Shown here piece after piece: positions 17,868-24,240 of a DNA stretch of 37,718 nucleotides. Source of the DNA: a virus. The position numbers and the translations under genes were made by a program. Location of the stretch: the IMG/VR virus record IMGVR_UViG_3300024280_000009, positions 1-37,718 of that record, one strand, 5' to 3'. Position 1 is the stretch's first letter. Each line of letters begins with the position of its first letter. Below the pieces are notes generated by a model. It searched no databases. It saw only the letters and a program-made list of their open reading frames with translations, and was not told the origin of the DNA.

Positions 17868-18419
17868 ATGAGTATTTGGGAAGACTTTCAAAAATTCATT
17901 GGTATGGGACAGCAACAAACACAACAAGTTGCTTCTACTACCCCTGCTCCTGCACCAGAGCCTGCTAAGCCAGACTACTATCAACGCCTAGCTATGGCTG
18001 AAAGCAGTGGTAAGGCTGAAGCTAAAGCTGCTACTAGTAGCGCCGCTGGCCTATATCAATTTACTGAGGGTACTTGGAAAGAATATAACAAGAAGTATGG
18101 ATTGGGATTGAAGCTAGATGATAGGTTTGACCCTGCTAAATCTAAACTTGTTGTAGAGAAGTTTACTGAAGACAATAAGAAACAACTTAAACAACACTTA
18201 GGTACTGATCCTACAGACACTGATTTATACGCTGCTCATTTCTTGGGTGTATCTGGTGCTAAGAAATTCCTTAGTGCTGCGCCTAAGAAACTAGCAAAGG
18301 ATGTGGTTACTCCAGACCAGTATAAAGCTAATAAGTCTATATTCTATGACTCAAAAACTAAAAAACCTCGTACAGTAGCGCAAGTATACGGGTTGTTACA
18401 GAAGAAAATTGGGGAATGA
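17868..18419 (+). CDS. Lytic transglycosylase, SLT type
   Basis: A 183-residue enzyme that cleaves the glycan strands of peptidoglycan. A Pro/Ala/Gln-rich N-terminal linker (residues 15-35) leads to YYQRLAMAESSGKAEAKAAT, with E45 the likely catalytic acid in the E-S-S-G motif. GLYQFTEGTWKEYNKKYGL follows, the usual G-L-x-Q-F / T-W motif of SLT domains. There is no signal peptide or membrane anchor. It follows the internal virion genes and may replace the transglycosylase domain normally fused to gp16, acting at DNA entry; a role in lysis is also possible. I place the start at the ATG one base after the previous stop; an upstream in-frame ATG at 17811 lies wholly inside the previous gene. The terminator follows at once. 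Confidence 0.85.
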   Translation: MSIWEDFQKFIGMGQQQTQQVASTTPAPAPEPAKPDYYQRLAMAESSGKAEAKAATSSAAGLYQFTEGTWKEYNKKYGLGLKLDDRFDPAKSKLVVEKFTEDNKKQLKQHLGTDPTDTDLYAAHFLGVSGAKKFLSAAPKKLAKDVVTPDQYKANKSIFYDSKTKKPRTVAQVYGLLQKKIGE

Positions 18420-18423
18420 CAAA

Positions 18424-18450
18424 GGGGGCAATTAAGCCCCCTTCTTTTTT
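18424..18450 (+). terminator. Strong intrinsic terminator at the convergence of the two arms
   Basis: GGGGGC (18424-18429), loop AATTAA, GCCCCC (18436-18441), then TTCTTTTTT. This ends the rightward virion operon. On the opposite strand the same stem is followed by only three T residues, so it would be a weaker stop for leftward transcripts. Confidence 0.93.
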
Positions 18451-18631
18451 AAGCCTTACTAATAATGAAACCAAAGCTTTGCATTACAAGCATGGTAGGG
18501 TGTTCACCCCTGCGGAATTGTCCCTGCTTCCGCATATACTTGCGTAGGGCACTCCGTGCTTCGTTGTAGTTGCTGAACAACTGCTTCAAAGATTTTGGCA
18601 TCCCGCCCTTGATTCGTTTGATTTTGTACAT
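18449..18631 (-). CDS. Small basic conserved phage protein
   Basis: A 60-residue basic protein starting MYKIKRIKGGMPKSLKQLFS. The segment NYNEARSALRKYMRKQGQFR and the ending MQSFGFIISKA follow a pattern I associate with small phage proteins of the form 'xYExARxALRKxIRK...SFGFxI'. I chose the ATG at 18631 because AAAGGAAAC sits just upstream; an earlier TTG at 18655 is in frame. It overlaps the 3' part of the DUF3310 gene by about 128 bases in another frame. It is the most distal gene of the leftward arm. Function unknown. Confidence 0.58.
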   Translation of the reverse strand: MYKIKRIKGGMPKSLKQLFSNYNEARSALRKYMRKQGQFRRGEHPTMLVMQSFGFIISKA

Positions 18632-18854
18632 TTTGTTTCCTTTCTTCTTTAGCAATGAGATATTGAATGTTATGTAGACACTTATGTAGGTCTTCTAAAG
18701 GTTTACCCTTATCTTTATAGCGTAGCAAATATTTTAGGGCACTTGCTTCCCACCCATTCATATCATACGCCTCCCATACTTCCCAAGGTTGAATAGCACG
18801 TTCTTTGTAATGATTGCCACCGTACTGCGCTGCCATTACTTCTTCATACTTCAT
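18504..18854 (-). CDS. DUF3310 family protein (T7 gp1.7-related nucleotide kinase family)
   Basis: A 116-residue protein. Residues 8-70 are a DUF3310 domain: AAQYGGNHYKERAIQPWEVW, then MNGWEASALKYLLRYKDKGK and PLEDLHKCLHNIQYLI. The domain is related to T7 gp1.7, which can phosphorylate dTMP and dGMP, and is widespread in phages. The C-terminal tail (about residues 75-116) is Gln-rich, not part of the domain, and overlaps the next gene in a different frame. TAAGGAGAAAGTTGA precedes the ATG. Its place in a dNTP-synthesis arm fits a nucleotide-metabolism role, although most DUF3310 proteins are uncharacterised. Confidence 0.8.
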   Translation of the reverse strand: MKYEEVMAAQYGGNHYKERAIQPWEVWEAYDMNGWEASALKYLLRYKDKGKPLEDLHKCLHNIQYLIAKEERKQNVQNQTNQGRDAKIFEAVVQQLQRSTECPTQVYAEAGTIPQG

Positions 18855-19033
18855 TCAACTTTCTCCTTAAACAACGCTGGAATACGCTTCTCTGCTTCTG
18901 CCTTTTCAATCTCTTTAGTTAGCAAAGAGATGAGTCCTTCTTGCAATAGGAGTTGCATCATACGTGGTTCGATGTCTCGCAACATAACGGTTGCTGATCC
19001 ATCTTCATGCTCTTCCATCACTTCAATTTCCAT
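18851..19033 (-). CDS. Small acidic conserved phage protein
   Basis: A 60-residue acidic protein. The opening MEIEVMEEHEDGSATVMLRD and the following helix LLQEGLISLLTKEIEKAEAE match a recurrent small-protein family of T7-like phages (pattern 'EDGSA.v.l...e...L..eGL...L.kai'). The function is not known to me. Its stop overlaps the ATG of the DUF3310 gene (ATGA), and a GGAG lies 7 bases before its ATG, so it is part of a coupled chain. Confidence 0.72.
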   Translation of the reverse strand: MEIEVMEEHEDGSATVMLRDIEPRMMQLLLQEGLISLLTKEIEKAEAEKRIPALFKEKVE

Positions 19034-19190
19034 TTGGTTTCTCCATAAAACTGTTACACAGTTGATGAACTTTACCGTCTTCTGTACGGAATTGCAACAC
19101 TATTTCCATTGTCTTGTCAGTTTCATACACTTTCAGACGCACATAGCGCCTTAGCGCCTCCATCATCCGATAGCTTTCGTCGTTCGTCAT
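19023..19190 (-). CDS. Short unknown protein (55 residues)
   Basis: Read directly from the minus strand: MTNDESYRMMEALRRYVRLK, followed by a beta-like VYETDKTMEIVLQFRTEDGK and VHQLCNSFMEKPNGN. A strong Shine-Dalgarno (AAGGAGCATTA) stands before the ATG. The stop overlaps the start of the next gene by 11 bases. The 5' part overlaps the 3' end of the sigma factor gene. The good ribosome-binding site and tight packing support a real gene. No function recognised. Confidence 0.65.
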   Translation of the reverse strand: MTNDESYRMMEALRRYVRLKVYETDKTMEIVLQFRTEDGKVHQLCNSFMEKPNGN

Positions 19191-19695
19191 TAATGCTCCT
19201 TAAACGTTTCTTTGCAGTGTGTACCAGCTTCTTTGCGTAGCCGGGACTTACACCTAGCAAGTTGCCAACCTCAGTATAACACAATCCCTCATATAGTTTT
19301 AGCCATACTGCACGTTGTTGTTTATATGGCAACTTAAACAAGTCGTTCATAAGAAGACTAAGTGTTTGATTGCTTTCAAACAGGGTTTCAGGTGTCACAC
19401 TAGTCACCCCCTCGACTTCTAAATTAAACGCCTTGTAGGGCCGTTTAGAGGCCGTGTTGATGGCAATTGTACATAGCCAAGTATAGAATCCACTTAACTC
19501 TTTCTTGTATGTGTGCAGATATTTGAATGCTGACACAAATACATCCTGAGTAAGTTCTTCTGCTGTGTGGTTGTCATGTACACGCTTCCTAAGAAACATA
19601 TACACTCGCTTCCAATACTTAGCAAATAGCAAGGAATAGCTCTTGCTATCCCCTGCTAACGCTTTAGTTATTAGTAACTCATCCTCACTCGCCAC
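19123..19695 (-). CDS. ECF-type RNA polymerase sigma factor
   Basis: A predicted sigma-70-family factor of about 190 residues with only regions 2 and 4. Region 2: SYSLLFAKYWKRVYMFLRKR, then HTAEELTQDVFVSAFKYLHT and FYTWLCTIAINTASK, with the usual E-L-T-Q-D-V-F motif and the W/I-A-x-N core-binding end. Region 4: LFKLPYKQQRAVWLKLYEGL, then CYTEVGNLLGVSPGYAKKLV and HTAKKRLRS, a helix-turn-helix that would contact the -35 element. Such proteins redirect host RNA polymerase to special promoters. No phage RNA polymerase is visible, and this gene sits late in the leftward operon, so it may switch on the virion arm (inference). I chose the GTG at 19695, which overlaps the glutaredoxin stop; the ATG at 19731 lacks a ribosome-binding site. 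Confidence 0.87.
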   Translation of the reverse strand: MASEDELLITKALAGDSKSYSLLFAKYWKRVYMFLRKRVHDNHTAEELTQDVFVSAFKYLHTYKKELSGFYTWLCTIAINTASKRPYKAFNLEVEGVTSVTPETLFESNQTLSLLMNDLFKLPYKQQRAVWLKLYEGLCYTEVGNLLGVSPGYAKKLVHTAKKRLRSINDERRKLSDDGGAKALCASESV

Positions 19696-19876
19696 GGTCT
19701 TCAAACACCATGTGCGGCACTGCACGTACATTAGGATAGAGGGCTAGAAAATCCTCACGAGTAATGTCTTTACCAATGTTGACTTCTACATATGCTTCCT
19801 CTTCACGCTTTAGTCGTGCCTTAAGAACATCGCAGTTAGGACAATTATCTTTTGTATATACAACTAGTGTACGCAC
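19685..19876 (-). CDS. Glutaredoxin-like protein
   Basis: A 63-residue thioredoxin-fold protein. VVYTKDNCPNCDVLKARLKR contains the CPNC active site, and VRAVPHMVFEDRGE contains the cis-proline (V-P) that shapes the substrate site. It is shorter than usual for glutaredoxins, ending soon after the third strand. Start: a GTG at 19876 with GAGG five bases upstream; a longer frame to 19924 would lie inside the previous gene. It is two genes downstream of the ribonucleotide reductase, and reducing that enzyme's C-terminal cysteine pair is the obvious job. Confidence 0.83.
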   Translation of the reverse strand: MRTLVVYTKDNCPNCDVLKARLKREEEAYVEVNIGKDITREDFLALYPNVRAVPHMVFEDRGE

Positions 19877-19877
19877 A

Positions 19878-20111
19878 TCACACCTCGAACCAATCTTCAG
19901 CAAGCATGTCGGTTTGGCTAGCAAGCCACGGTACTCTAGCGTTTGGTGTATTTACAGCATCCGATGGATAGTTAATGTACACGTAAGGTAAGGTCATCTT
20001 GCTATACTTATCTGGAACCTGTAGTTCTAACCACAGCCCTTTTCCGTTCCACCCCTCACGAGCAACTTTACTACCTTGTTTTAACAAATCAATAGCGTGT
20101 CCAAAATTCAT
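19878..20111 (-). CDS. DUF2829 / Tad2-like protein, putative Thoeris anti-defence
   Basis: A 77-residue protein with the DUF2829 signature. MNFGHAIDLLKQGSKVAREG then WNGKGLWLEL opens it, and VPWLASQTDMLAEDWFEV closes it; the P-W-x-A-S-Q-T-D-x-x-A-x-D-W motif is diagnostic. Members of this family include Tad2, a phage protein that sequesters the cyclic ADP-ribose signal made by Thoeris defence. Binding by this protein is inference. AAGGAGATTAAA stands before the chosen ATG; a TAAGGAG-proximal upstream ATG at 20129 overlaps the RNR end. It lies between the class II RNR and the glutaredoxin-like gene. Confidence 0.83.
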   Translation of the reverse strand: MNFGHAIDLLKQGSKVAREGWNGKGLWLELQVPDKYSKMTLPYVYINYPSDAVNTPNARVPWLASQTDMLAEDWFEV

Positions 20112-20121
20112 TTTAATCTCC

Positions 20122-22023
20122 TTATACATCGCACGAACCGCTTACACATGCCAGTTGCTGAGCACCTTCAACGTTGTCGTCAAACTCAACAAACTGTTCC
20201 CAATCAATAGCTTTAGGCATTGTAGCTGCTAGCTTATCATAAGTAGCTTTATCAATCTCCTCATAGGGTGCTTGCTTATAAGTACCACCATCCCAAGGTA
20301 GGAAACTAATACCACTAATCTCATCAAAGTGTTCCCACACCCATGCACCTACAGAAGGCCAATCCTTCTCTTTAACATACACAGTGATGGAGGGTTTATG
20401 CTCACACCAGTGACGTTGATAGGTTAGCCATAGCTTTAGATGTGTGAAGCTGTCCAACTCATCACGAGTAATACATCCATCAGGACTCTTCATTGGAAAG
20501 CTAAACACAGTGGTGTCATGTGGCTTTAGGTGTTCCGGTTCTGAAGGTACTCCTTGAGACTGTAGAAAGGCAGTAATAGGGTCTTTGTTATCATTCCGCA
20601 CACGGCGAATGTAGTAATTGCTGTGACGAGCATGAATGCCACTGGCAGAATCAACAAGTTGAGAAACGGTACCAGAAGGTTTAACACACGTAACAGCAGC
20701 CGATTGAGGAATTCCGAGTGCATTAGCAAAATCCTTATTAGTAACAACAGCCAAGTCACGTAGCTCTTCTAAGCGTGATGACAGACCATCGTCGTTTACG
20801 TTGTTCAAAATGGGGCAGTCTAGGATGCCCGTAATGGATACACCAAGTAGGCGTTCTTCTTCAGTATTCTTCTGCCATACTTTCCTTAGATAAGGGAATT
20901 CTGTAAGAGTAGACTGGAAAGTGCCAAGGATAGAGGCCAGTCTAACTTTTCGCTGTAGACTTTCTCCATTATCATTGTCTCGGGCGACAACTTCCGTAAG
21001 GTTACAAAACTGATACGGACGTAAGATGATTTCGGAGCATGGATTAGTCCCAAAATCATAGCTGCTGTCTCGCCTTCCGTGTTTTGCAACTGTAGATTTA
21101 GCTGCTTCTCGTGAGAAGATGCCGCGCTCGCCAGAGTATGACTGATACAGCGCCAACCACTCTGACATAAATTCCCCAACTGAGGGTCGTTCATTATAGC
21201 TTGCACTATTGTTTGCAAGTGCTCGTTGGCTTTCTCGCTCCCACCACTGACCAGCTTTGGCATGTCGCATCCTATCATCACTTAAGTCACTCAAACTAAT
21301 CATCGCTGACCGACGTACCCCACCAACAACCACGACCTCGCCAATCTTACACATAATGTCATGGCATTCCAAGCTGGTAAGTTTCCGACCTGACGCACCT
21401 TTAAATTTATTAGTAACAAATTCAAAGAGTTCAGTGAGGGGTTTAGGGCCGCTAGCTCGACCACCAAACGTCTTAAGGCGTGCCCCTGCCGGACGGACTT
21501 TGCTAACGTCCCATTTCGGTACTTCCCCTGAATACAGTAGGGCAATGAGTTGACGTAGGGCTTTGGCCCAACCTGCTTTGCTGTCAGCCACAACAATAGT
21601 AGTGTCGCTAGTAAACATCTTTGCAGGGACTTCAGGTAGCTTGTTGACATATTTACTCTCTACTGAGAAACCAACACCAGTGCCACATAGCAGGATGTAC
21701 ATGGCTTCATCAAAGGATTTAACATCGTCTACAGGTAGGTAGCTACAGTTGTAGCCAGCAGTGTTGTCACGCTCTAGTGCCTCACCAGCAGTCATAACTG
21801 CTCGCATAGATGGCATGACTTCACGATTTAGAATGGCATTGTACAACTCATTCTTCAAGTCCATAGCCATAGCATAGCTGTGTTTCTTCTGTAGATGTTT
21901 GTCAATGAAATTCATGTAACGCTCTACAGTTTCAGGCCAATGTTCACGACGGTTCTTGTCATCAAGAAAACGTGAGTAGCGGCTCTTAGCAATAAATGAT
22001 TCGTATAGACCTAATTCACTCAT
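20122..22023 (-). CDS. nrdJ: Class II (adenosylcobalamin-dependent) ribonucleotide reductase
   Basis: A 633-residue monomeric reductase that makes deoxynucleotides using a B12-generated thiyl radical. Seen in the sequence: C93 in AGYNCSYLP and C340 in YQFCNL, the active-site redox pair; C329 in FGTNPCSEII, the thiyl radical position; and the C-terminal shuttle pair C626/C631 in ACVSGSCDV. The 11-residue spacing of C329 and C340 and the 5-residue spacing of the terminal pair match Lactobacillus leichmannii RTPR (408/419 and 731/736). TVSQLVDSASGIHARHSNYY is also typical. It is about 100 residues shorter than that enzyme. It needs no beta subunit and no oxygen but depends on host cobalamin. AGAGGAAT precedes the ATG. 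Confidence 0.93.
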   Translation of the reverse strand: MSELGLYESFIAKSRYSRFLDDKNRREHWPETVERYMNFIDKHLQKKHSYAMAMDLKNELYNAILNREVMPSMRAVMTAGEALERDNTAGYNCSYLPVDDVKSFDEAMYILLCGTGVGFSVESKYVNKLPEVPAKMFTSDTTIVVADSKAGWAKALRQLIALLYSGEVPKWDVSKVRPAGARLKTFGGRASGPKPLTELFEFVTNKFKGASGRKLTSLECHDIMCKIGEVVVVGGVRRSAMISLSDLSDDRMRHAKAGQWWERESQRALANNSASYNERPSVGEFMSEWLALYQSYSGERGIFSREAAKSTVAKHGRRDSSYDFGTNPCSEIILRPYQFCNLTEVVARDNDNGESLQRKVRLASILGTFQSTLTEFPYLRKVWQKNTEEERLLGVSITGILDCPILNNVNDDGLSSRLEELRDLAVVTNKDFANALGIPQSAAVTCVKPSGTVSQLVDSASGIHARHSNYYIRRVRNDNKDPITAFLQSQGVPSEPEHLKPHDTTVFSFPMKSPDGCITRDELDSFTHLKLWLTYQRHWCEHKPSITVYVKEKDWPSVGAWVWEHFDEISGISFLPWDGGTYKQAPYEEIDKATYDKLAATMPKAIDWEQFVEFDDNVEGAQQLACVSGSCDV

Positions 22024-22153
22024 CTTCTAATTCCTCTTCGTTATAAAATGCAACTTCGGCAATGCCGAGATATAAAGTGAAATAAACACCCGGTGCAGGT
22101 GTTACTTCAAAACCTACTGTGAAACCTGCCAAGAGTCTGATTGCGATGGACAT
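22016..22153 (-). CDS. Small hydrophobic protein (45 residues) upstream of RNR
   Basis: Found by reading the gap: MSIAIRLLAGFTVGFEVTPA, then PGVYFTLYLGIAEVAFYNEE and LEDE. It has two short hydrophobic stretches and an acidic tail. The G-F-E and 'AFYNEE' features resemble small phage proteins seen in T7-like genomes of aquatic hosts. The stop overlaps the RNR start by 8 bases, and its own 5' part overlaps the upstream gene. A purine-rich GAGGATGGG lies upstream of the ATG. Function unknown. Confidence 0.6.
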   Translation of the reverse strand: MSIAIRLLAGFTVGFEVTPAPGVYFTLYLGIAEVAFYNEEELEDE

Positions 22154-22326
22154 GAGATTTCCCATCCTCTCTGTTCTAAGTTGTACATGTTGTTTAACAC
22201 TAGCTTAGCTTGGTCAGATAGCAAGTCATAAAACAACGGCCCATATTTACCACTGCACACAACGTAATCAAAGTCTTTAATTACATGATGCAACCATGCT
22301 TCCTCTTCATTCACTTCAGCGTTCAT
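22114..22326 (-). CDS. Hypothetical protein (70 residues)
   Basis: A small acidic protein: MNAEVNEEEAWLHHVIKDFD, then YVVCSGKYGPLFYDLLSDQA and KLVLNNMYNLEQRGWEISCP. It looks helical and soluble, with a hydrophilic tail. The ATG overlaps the MazG stop by 11 bases and has AAGGAAGTGG upstream, so I prefer it to the longer frame. No family recognised. Confidence 0.6.
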   Translation of the reverse strand: MNAEVNEEEAWLHHVIKDFDYVVCSGKYGPLFYDLLSDQAKLVLNNMYNLEQRGWEISCPSQSDSWQVSQ

Positions 22327-22630
22327 CACCACTTCCTTGAATAACACCACGCTCCTTACGGCTACGCAGTTTGTTGACATTACTAATAGCAACATCGTCT
22401 AGGGACATACCGTATTTCTCAGCAAGCATGGCTACAAAGAACAGCACATCACCTAGCTCTTTTTTTAGCGGCTCTAGCGGGACTTGTCCTTGTTTGTCCC
22501 TTACTGCTTTTGCGAATACGTCCAGTACCTCCCCCGCTTCTGCTCCCAGACCGTACACCAGATACTCTCGGTTGTTTGACTCTGGTAGTAGAAACTGTTT
22601 CACCAGTTGTTGATATTCGCTTAGCGTCAT
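22316..22630 (-). CDS. MazG-like nucleotide pyrophosphohydrolase
   Basis: A 104-residue all-helical NTP pyrophosphohydrolase. Metal-binding motifs are EAGE (in GLGAEAGEVLDVFAK) and ELGD (in LKKELGDVLFFVAMLAEKYG), matching the ExxE...ExxD pattern of the MazG family. Such enzymes remove damaged or non-canonical dNTPs; phage versions have also been proposed to act on alarmones or host nucleotides. It sits with RNR, deaminase and ThyX, which supports a dNTP-pool role. Its first 182 bases overlap the 3' end of the HNH gene in another frame. The Shine-Dalgarno is within that overlap. Confidence 0.87.
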   Translation of the reverse strand: MTLSEYQQLVKQFLLPESNNREYLVYGLGAEAGEVLDVFAKAVRDKQGQVPLEPLKKELGDVLFFVAMLAEKYGMSLDDVAISNVNKLRSRKERGVIQGSGDER

Positions 22631-23003
22631 TCTTTTCTTCCTTTGTCTTTACCTTGTGGCAACTCTTACACAATATTTGCAGGTTAGATTTCTCACAGAA
22701 TAGACGGTCAATGTACACATCCCAAGAAACAAAACCAGTGAGTTCAACCACTGGTTCTTTATGATCTACTTCAACATCCTTGGAGGTAAACTCTTCACCA
22801 CAGCTAGCGCACTTGTAGTGCATTGCTAGCTTACCTGTCTTCTTGTTTGTCTTCCTACCTACTTCAGCTTCCTTGAGGGCTTTCCATTTAGGAGGCCATC
22901 TACGCATTCCACCACGTAGCGTACTAGTAATGAAACTTCGATAGCGTCCTTCTGTCCATTCCCCATCGTTACGGATACTTGAGGCCACCGCTATCACCAG
23001 CAT
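22449..23003 (-). CDS. HNH endonuclease with long basic C-terminal tail
   Basis: A protein of about 184 residues. An RNDGEWTEGRYRSFITSTLR and GGMRRWPPKW N-terminal region precedes a zinc-bound HNH core: YKCASCGEEF, then VEVDHKEPVVELTG and NLQILCKSCHKVKTKEEK. This layout is common in nucleases of T7-like phages, where they may act in host-DNA breakdown or as selfish genes. The last ~55 residues are Arg/Ser/Thr/Gly-rich, low complexity, and encoded over the MazG gene in another frame. Start uncertain: ATG at 23003 or GTG at 22988, both overlapping the upstream gene's end. Confidence 0.8.
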   Translation of the reverse strand: MLVIAVASSIRNDGEWTEGRYRSFITSTLRGGMRRWPPKWKALKEAEVGRKTNKKTGKLAMHYKCASCGEEFTSKDVEVDHKEPVVELTGFVSWDVYIDRLFCEKSNLQILCKSCHKVKTKEEKNDAKRISTTGETVSTTRVKQPRVSGVRSGSRSGGGTGRIRKSSKGQTRTSPARAAKKRAR

Positions 23004-23175
23004 TAAACGTACAATCTGAGATTGTTGTATTTCCAACTTGTAGCATTGTAGCCAGTGCTTGTAGTGCTGCCACTTTAACACTATCTCCTGCTACATGGTT
23101 CATAATTGCTGTGATAGCTTCTACTCGATATTGAATAGACTCTTCTTTTATACCACCAACATCAATCATTGCCAT
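22969..23175 (-). CDS. Hypothetical protein (68 residues)
   Basis: A small protein beginning MAMIDVGGIKEESIQYRVEA, with a helical middle (ITAIMNHVAGDSVKVAALQA) and a polar C-terminus. A GGGTGG lies upstream of the ATG, and its start follows the previous stop by one base. The 3' end overlaps the HNH gene start. No known family; the helical repeats could mediate dimerisation, but nothing in the sequence proves it. Confidence 0.6.
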   Translation of the reverse strand: MAMIDVGGIKEESIQYRVEAITAIMNHVAGDSVKVAALQALATMLQVGNTTISDCTFNAGDSGGLKYP

Positions 23176-23176
23176 G

Positions 23177-23413
23177 TTACACCACCCACGGAATTACTTT
23201 TGTCCAAGCAGCGAAATAGTGACGAGTGCCGTTGCTGTCAGTAGATTTGCTGTACATTCCATCAATGCCCAAGAATTTGAATACATCACCAGTTGTAAAT
23301 TCCTCACTATCCGGAGGTACACTAATAACATCTTGCGGCGCAAGTTTAAAATGTTGTCCATATTCCAGTTCATACAAAGCTTTCATGTCTGCAATGTCGT
23401 GCTCATTAATCAT
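23177..23413 (-). CDS. Hypothetical protein (78 residues)
   Basis: A small soluble protein: MINEHDIADMKALYELEYGQ, then HFKLAPQDVISVPPDSEEFT and TGDVFKFLGIDGMYSKSTDS, ending RHYFAAWTKVIPWVV. A TGAGGAACAC ribosome-binding site is clear. It is followed after one base by the next gene. I recognise no domain. Confidence 0.66.
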   Translation of the reverse strand: MINEHDIADMKALYELEYGQHFKLAPQDVISVPPDSEEFTTGDVFKFLGIDGMYSKSTDSNGTRHYFAAWTKVIPWVV

Positions 23414-23420
23414 GTGTTCC

Positions 23421-23570
23421 TCATTTAATGTTTAACCATAAACCAACTTGTGCAAAGGCATAACCTGTCCATATCATGCCGTTAGCAGTCTCGCCTTTGA
23501 GCCATTGTAGCACACCTACGATGAGATAGCCAATACCTGTAGCACCTACGATCAAATGTTCTACTGTCAC
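23421..23570 (-). CDS. Small membrane protein (49 residues)
   Basis: Read from the gap between two genes: a GTG start with AAAGGAAG upstream, giving MTVEHLIVGATGIGYLIVGV, then LQWLKGETANGMIWTGYAFA and QVGLWLNIK. Two hydrophobic stretches separated by a short polar turn suggest a two-pass inner-membrane protein. Small proteins of this pattern occur among early genes of T7-like phages; their function is unknown, and I see no holin-specific feature. Its start overlaps the preceding gene's end by four bases. Confidence 0.65.
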   Translation of the reverse strand: MTVEHLIVGATGIGYLIVGVLQWLKGETANGMIWTGYAFAQVGLWLNIK

Positions 23571-23767
23571 GATGGCTTCCTTTCACCTCTTTCAAACTTT
23601 TCTCGCTCATCTGCAGAGTTGTGAATGGCTAAAAAATCTTTAGCGTCAATCTGAGGACAGCACCAACAAGTGGGAAGTAATTCATGCTCATACAGATCAT
23701 CTGTGGGTACTATATGCTGAACAAGGTTTCCCATCTCTGAAACAAAACCAGTCAATATCCAACTCAT
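23567..23767 (-). CDS. Small conserved phage protein with Cys/His motif
   Basis: A 66-residue protein. VQHIVPTDDLYEHELLPTCW, then CCPQIDAKDFLAIHNSADER, follows a recurring phage pattern ('P..D...H....C.C.P....v..HNa.D.RE'), suggesting a small zinc-binding fold with three cysteines and two histidines. The C-terminus is charged. It overlaps both neighbours by four bases. The family is common in podoviruses and siphoviruses of environmental bacteria but uncharacterised. Confidence 0.7.
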   Translation of the reverse strand: MSWILTGFVSEMGNLVQHIVPTDDLYEHELLPTCWCCPQIDAKDFLAIHNSADEREKFERGERKPS

Positions 23768-24006
23768 GTGTCACTCGCTAAGTCTGCTTGGATTAAATTT
23801 GCAGCAACTTTCCAATAGTTGTGTACTCCGTTTGCTGCTTCATGCTGAATCATTAACAAAGCAACACAGTCTTTTATGGCTTGTTTATAACCCTGATTAA
23901 AGCCTCGCCACCTCTCTTGCGAACTTTTAACACCTTCAGGTGTCATTGGCACAACATAAGCTTCTTTTTCACGCCACTTTTGATAGGCGTTGTGATCTCC
24001 ACTCAT
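23764..24006 (-). CDS. Hypothetical protein (80 residues)
   Basis: A mostly helical soluble protein. MSGDHNAYQKWREKEAYVVP is followed by a long helix (SSQERWRGFNQGYKQAIKDC) and VALLMIQHEAANGVHNYWKV. AAGGAGTTTCTGAA precedes the ATG. A short ATG-initiated reading frame of 11 codons lies directly upstream and is probably meaningless. No domain recognised. Confidence 0.65.
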   Translation of the reverse strand: MSGDHNAYQKWREKEAYVVPMTPEGVKSSQERWRGFNQGYKQAIKDCVALLMIQHEAANGVHNYWKVAANLIQADLASDT

Positions 24007-24030
24007 TTCAGAAACTCCTTGATGTCTTCT

Positions 24031-24240
24031 TTATTCATCTTTGTACGGAACATAGCGTGTGTTCAGTGTTTCAAAACTGCCGTCGTCATTCTTTTTAACT
24101 ACCCTACTAGTACGTACAGCTTCTCGCCCCCACACATAATGATCTAGTGTAAATACATGTGCAACTTCAGCGCCGGGAAACATTTCTGTATCCCACCTAG
24201 GTTGCCCTAGGAAATATACTACTGGTTTTACTTTGTCCAT
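24031..24240 (-). CDS. Hypothetical protein (69 residues) downstream of ThyX
   Basis: A small protein beginning MDKVKPVVYFLGQPRWDTEM, with FPGAEVAHVFTLDHYVWGRE and a final basic segment VRTSRVVKKNDDGSFETLNT. It looks beta-rich. The chosen ATG overlaps the ThyX stop and has GGAG upstream; a longer frame to 24285 would lie in ThyX. Not recognised. Confidence 0.62.
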   Translation of the reverse strand: MDKVKPVVYFLGQPRWDTEMFPGAEVAHVFTLDHYVWGREAVRTSRVVKKNDDGSFETLNTRYVPYKDE

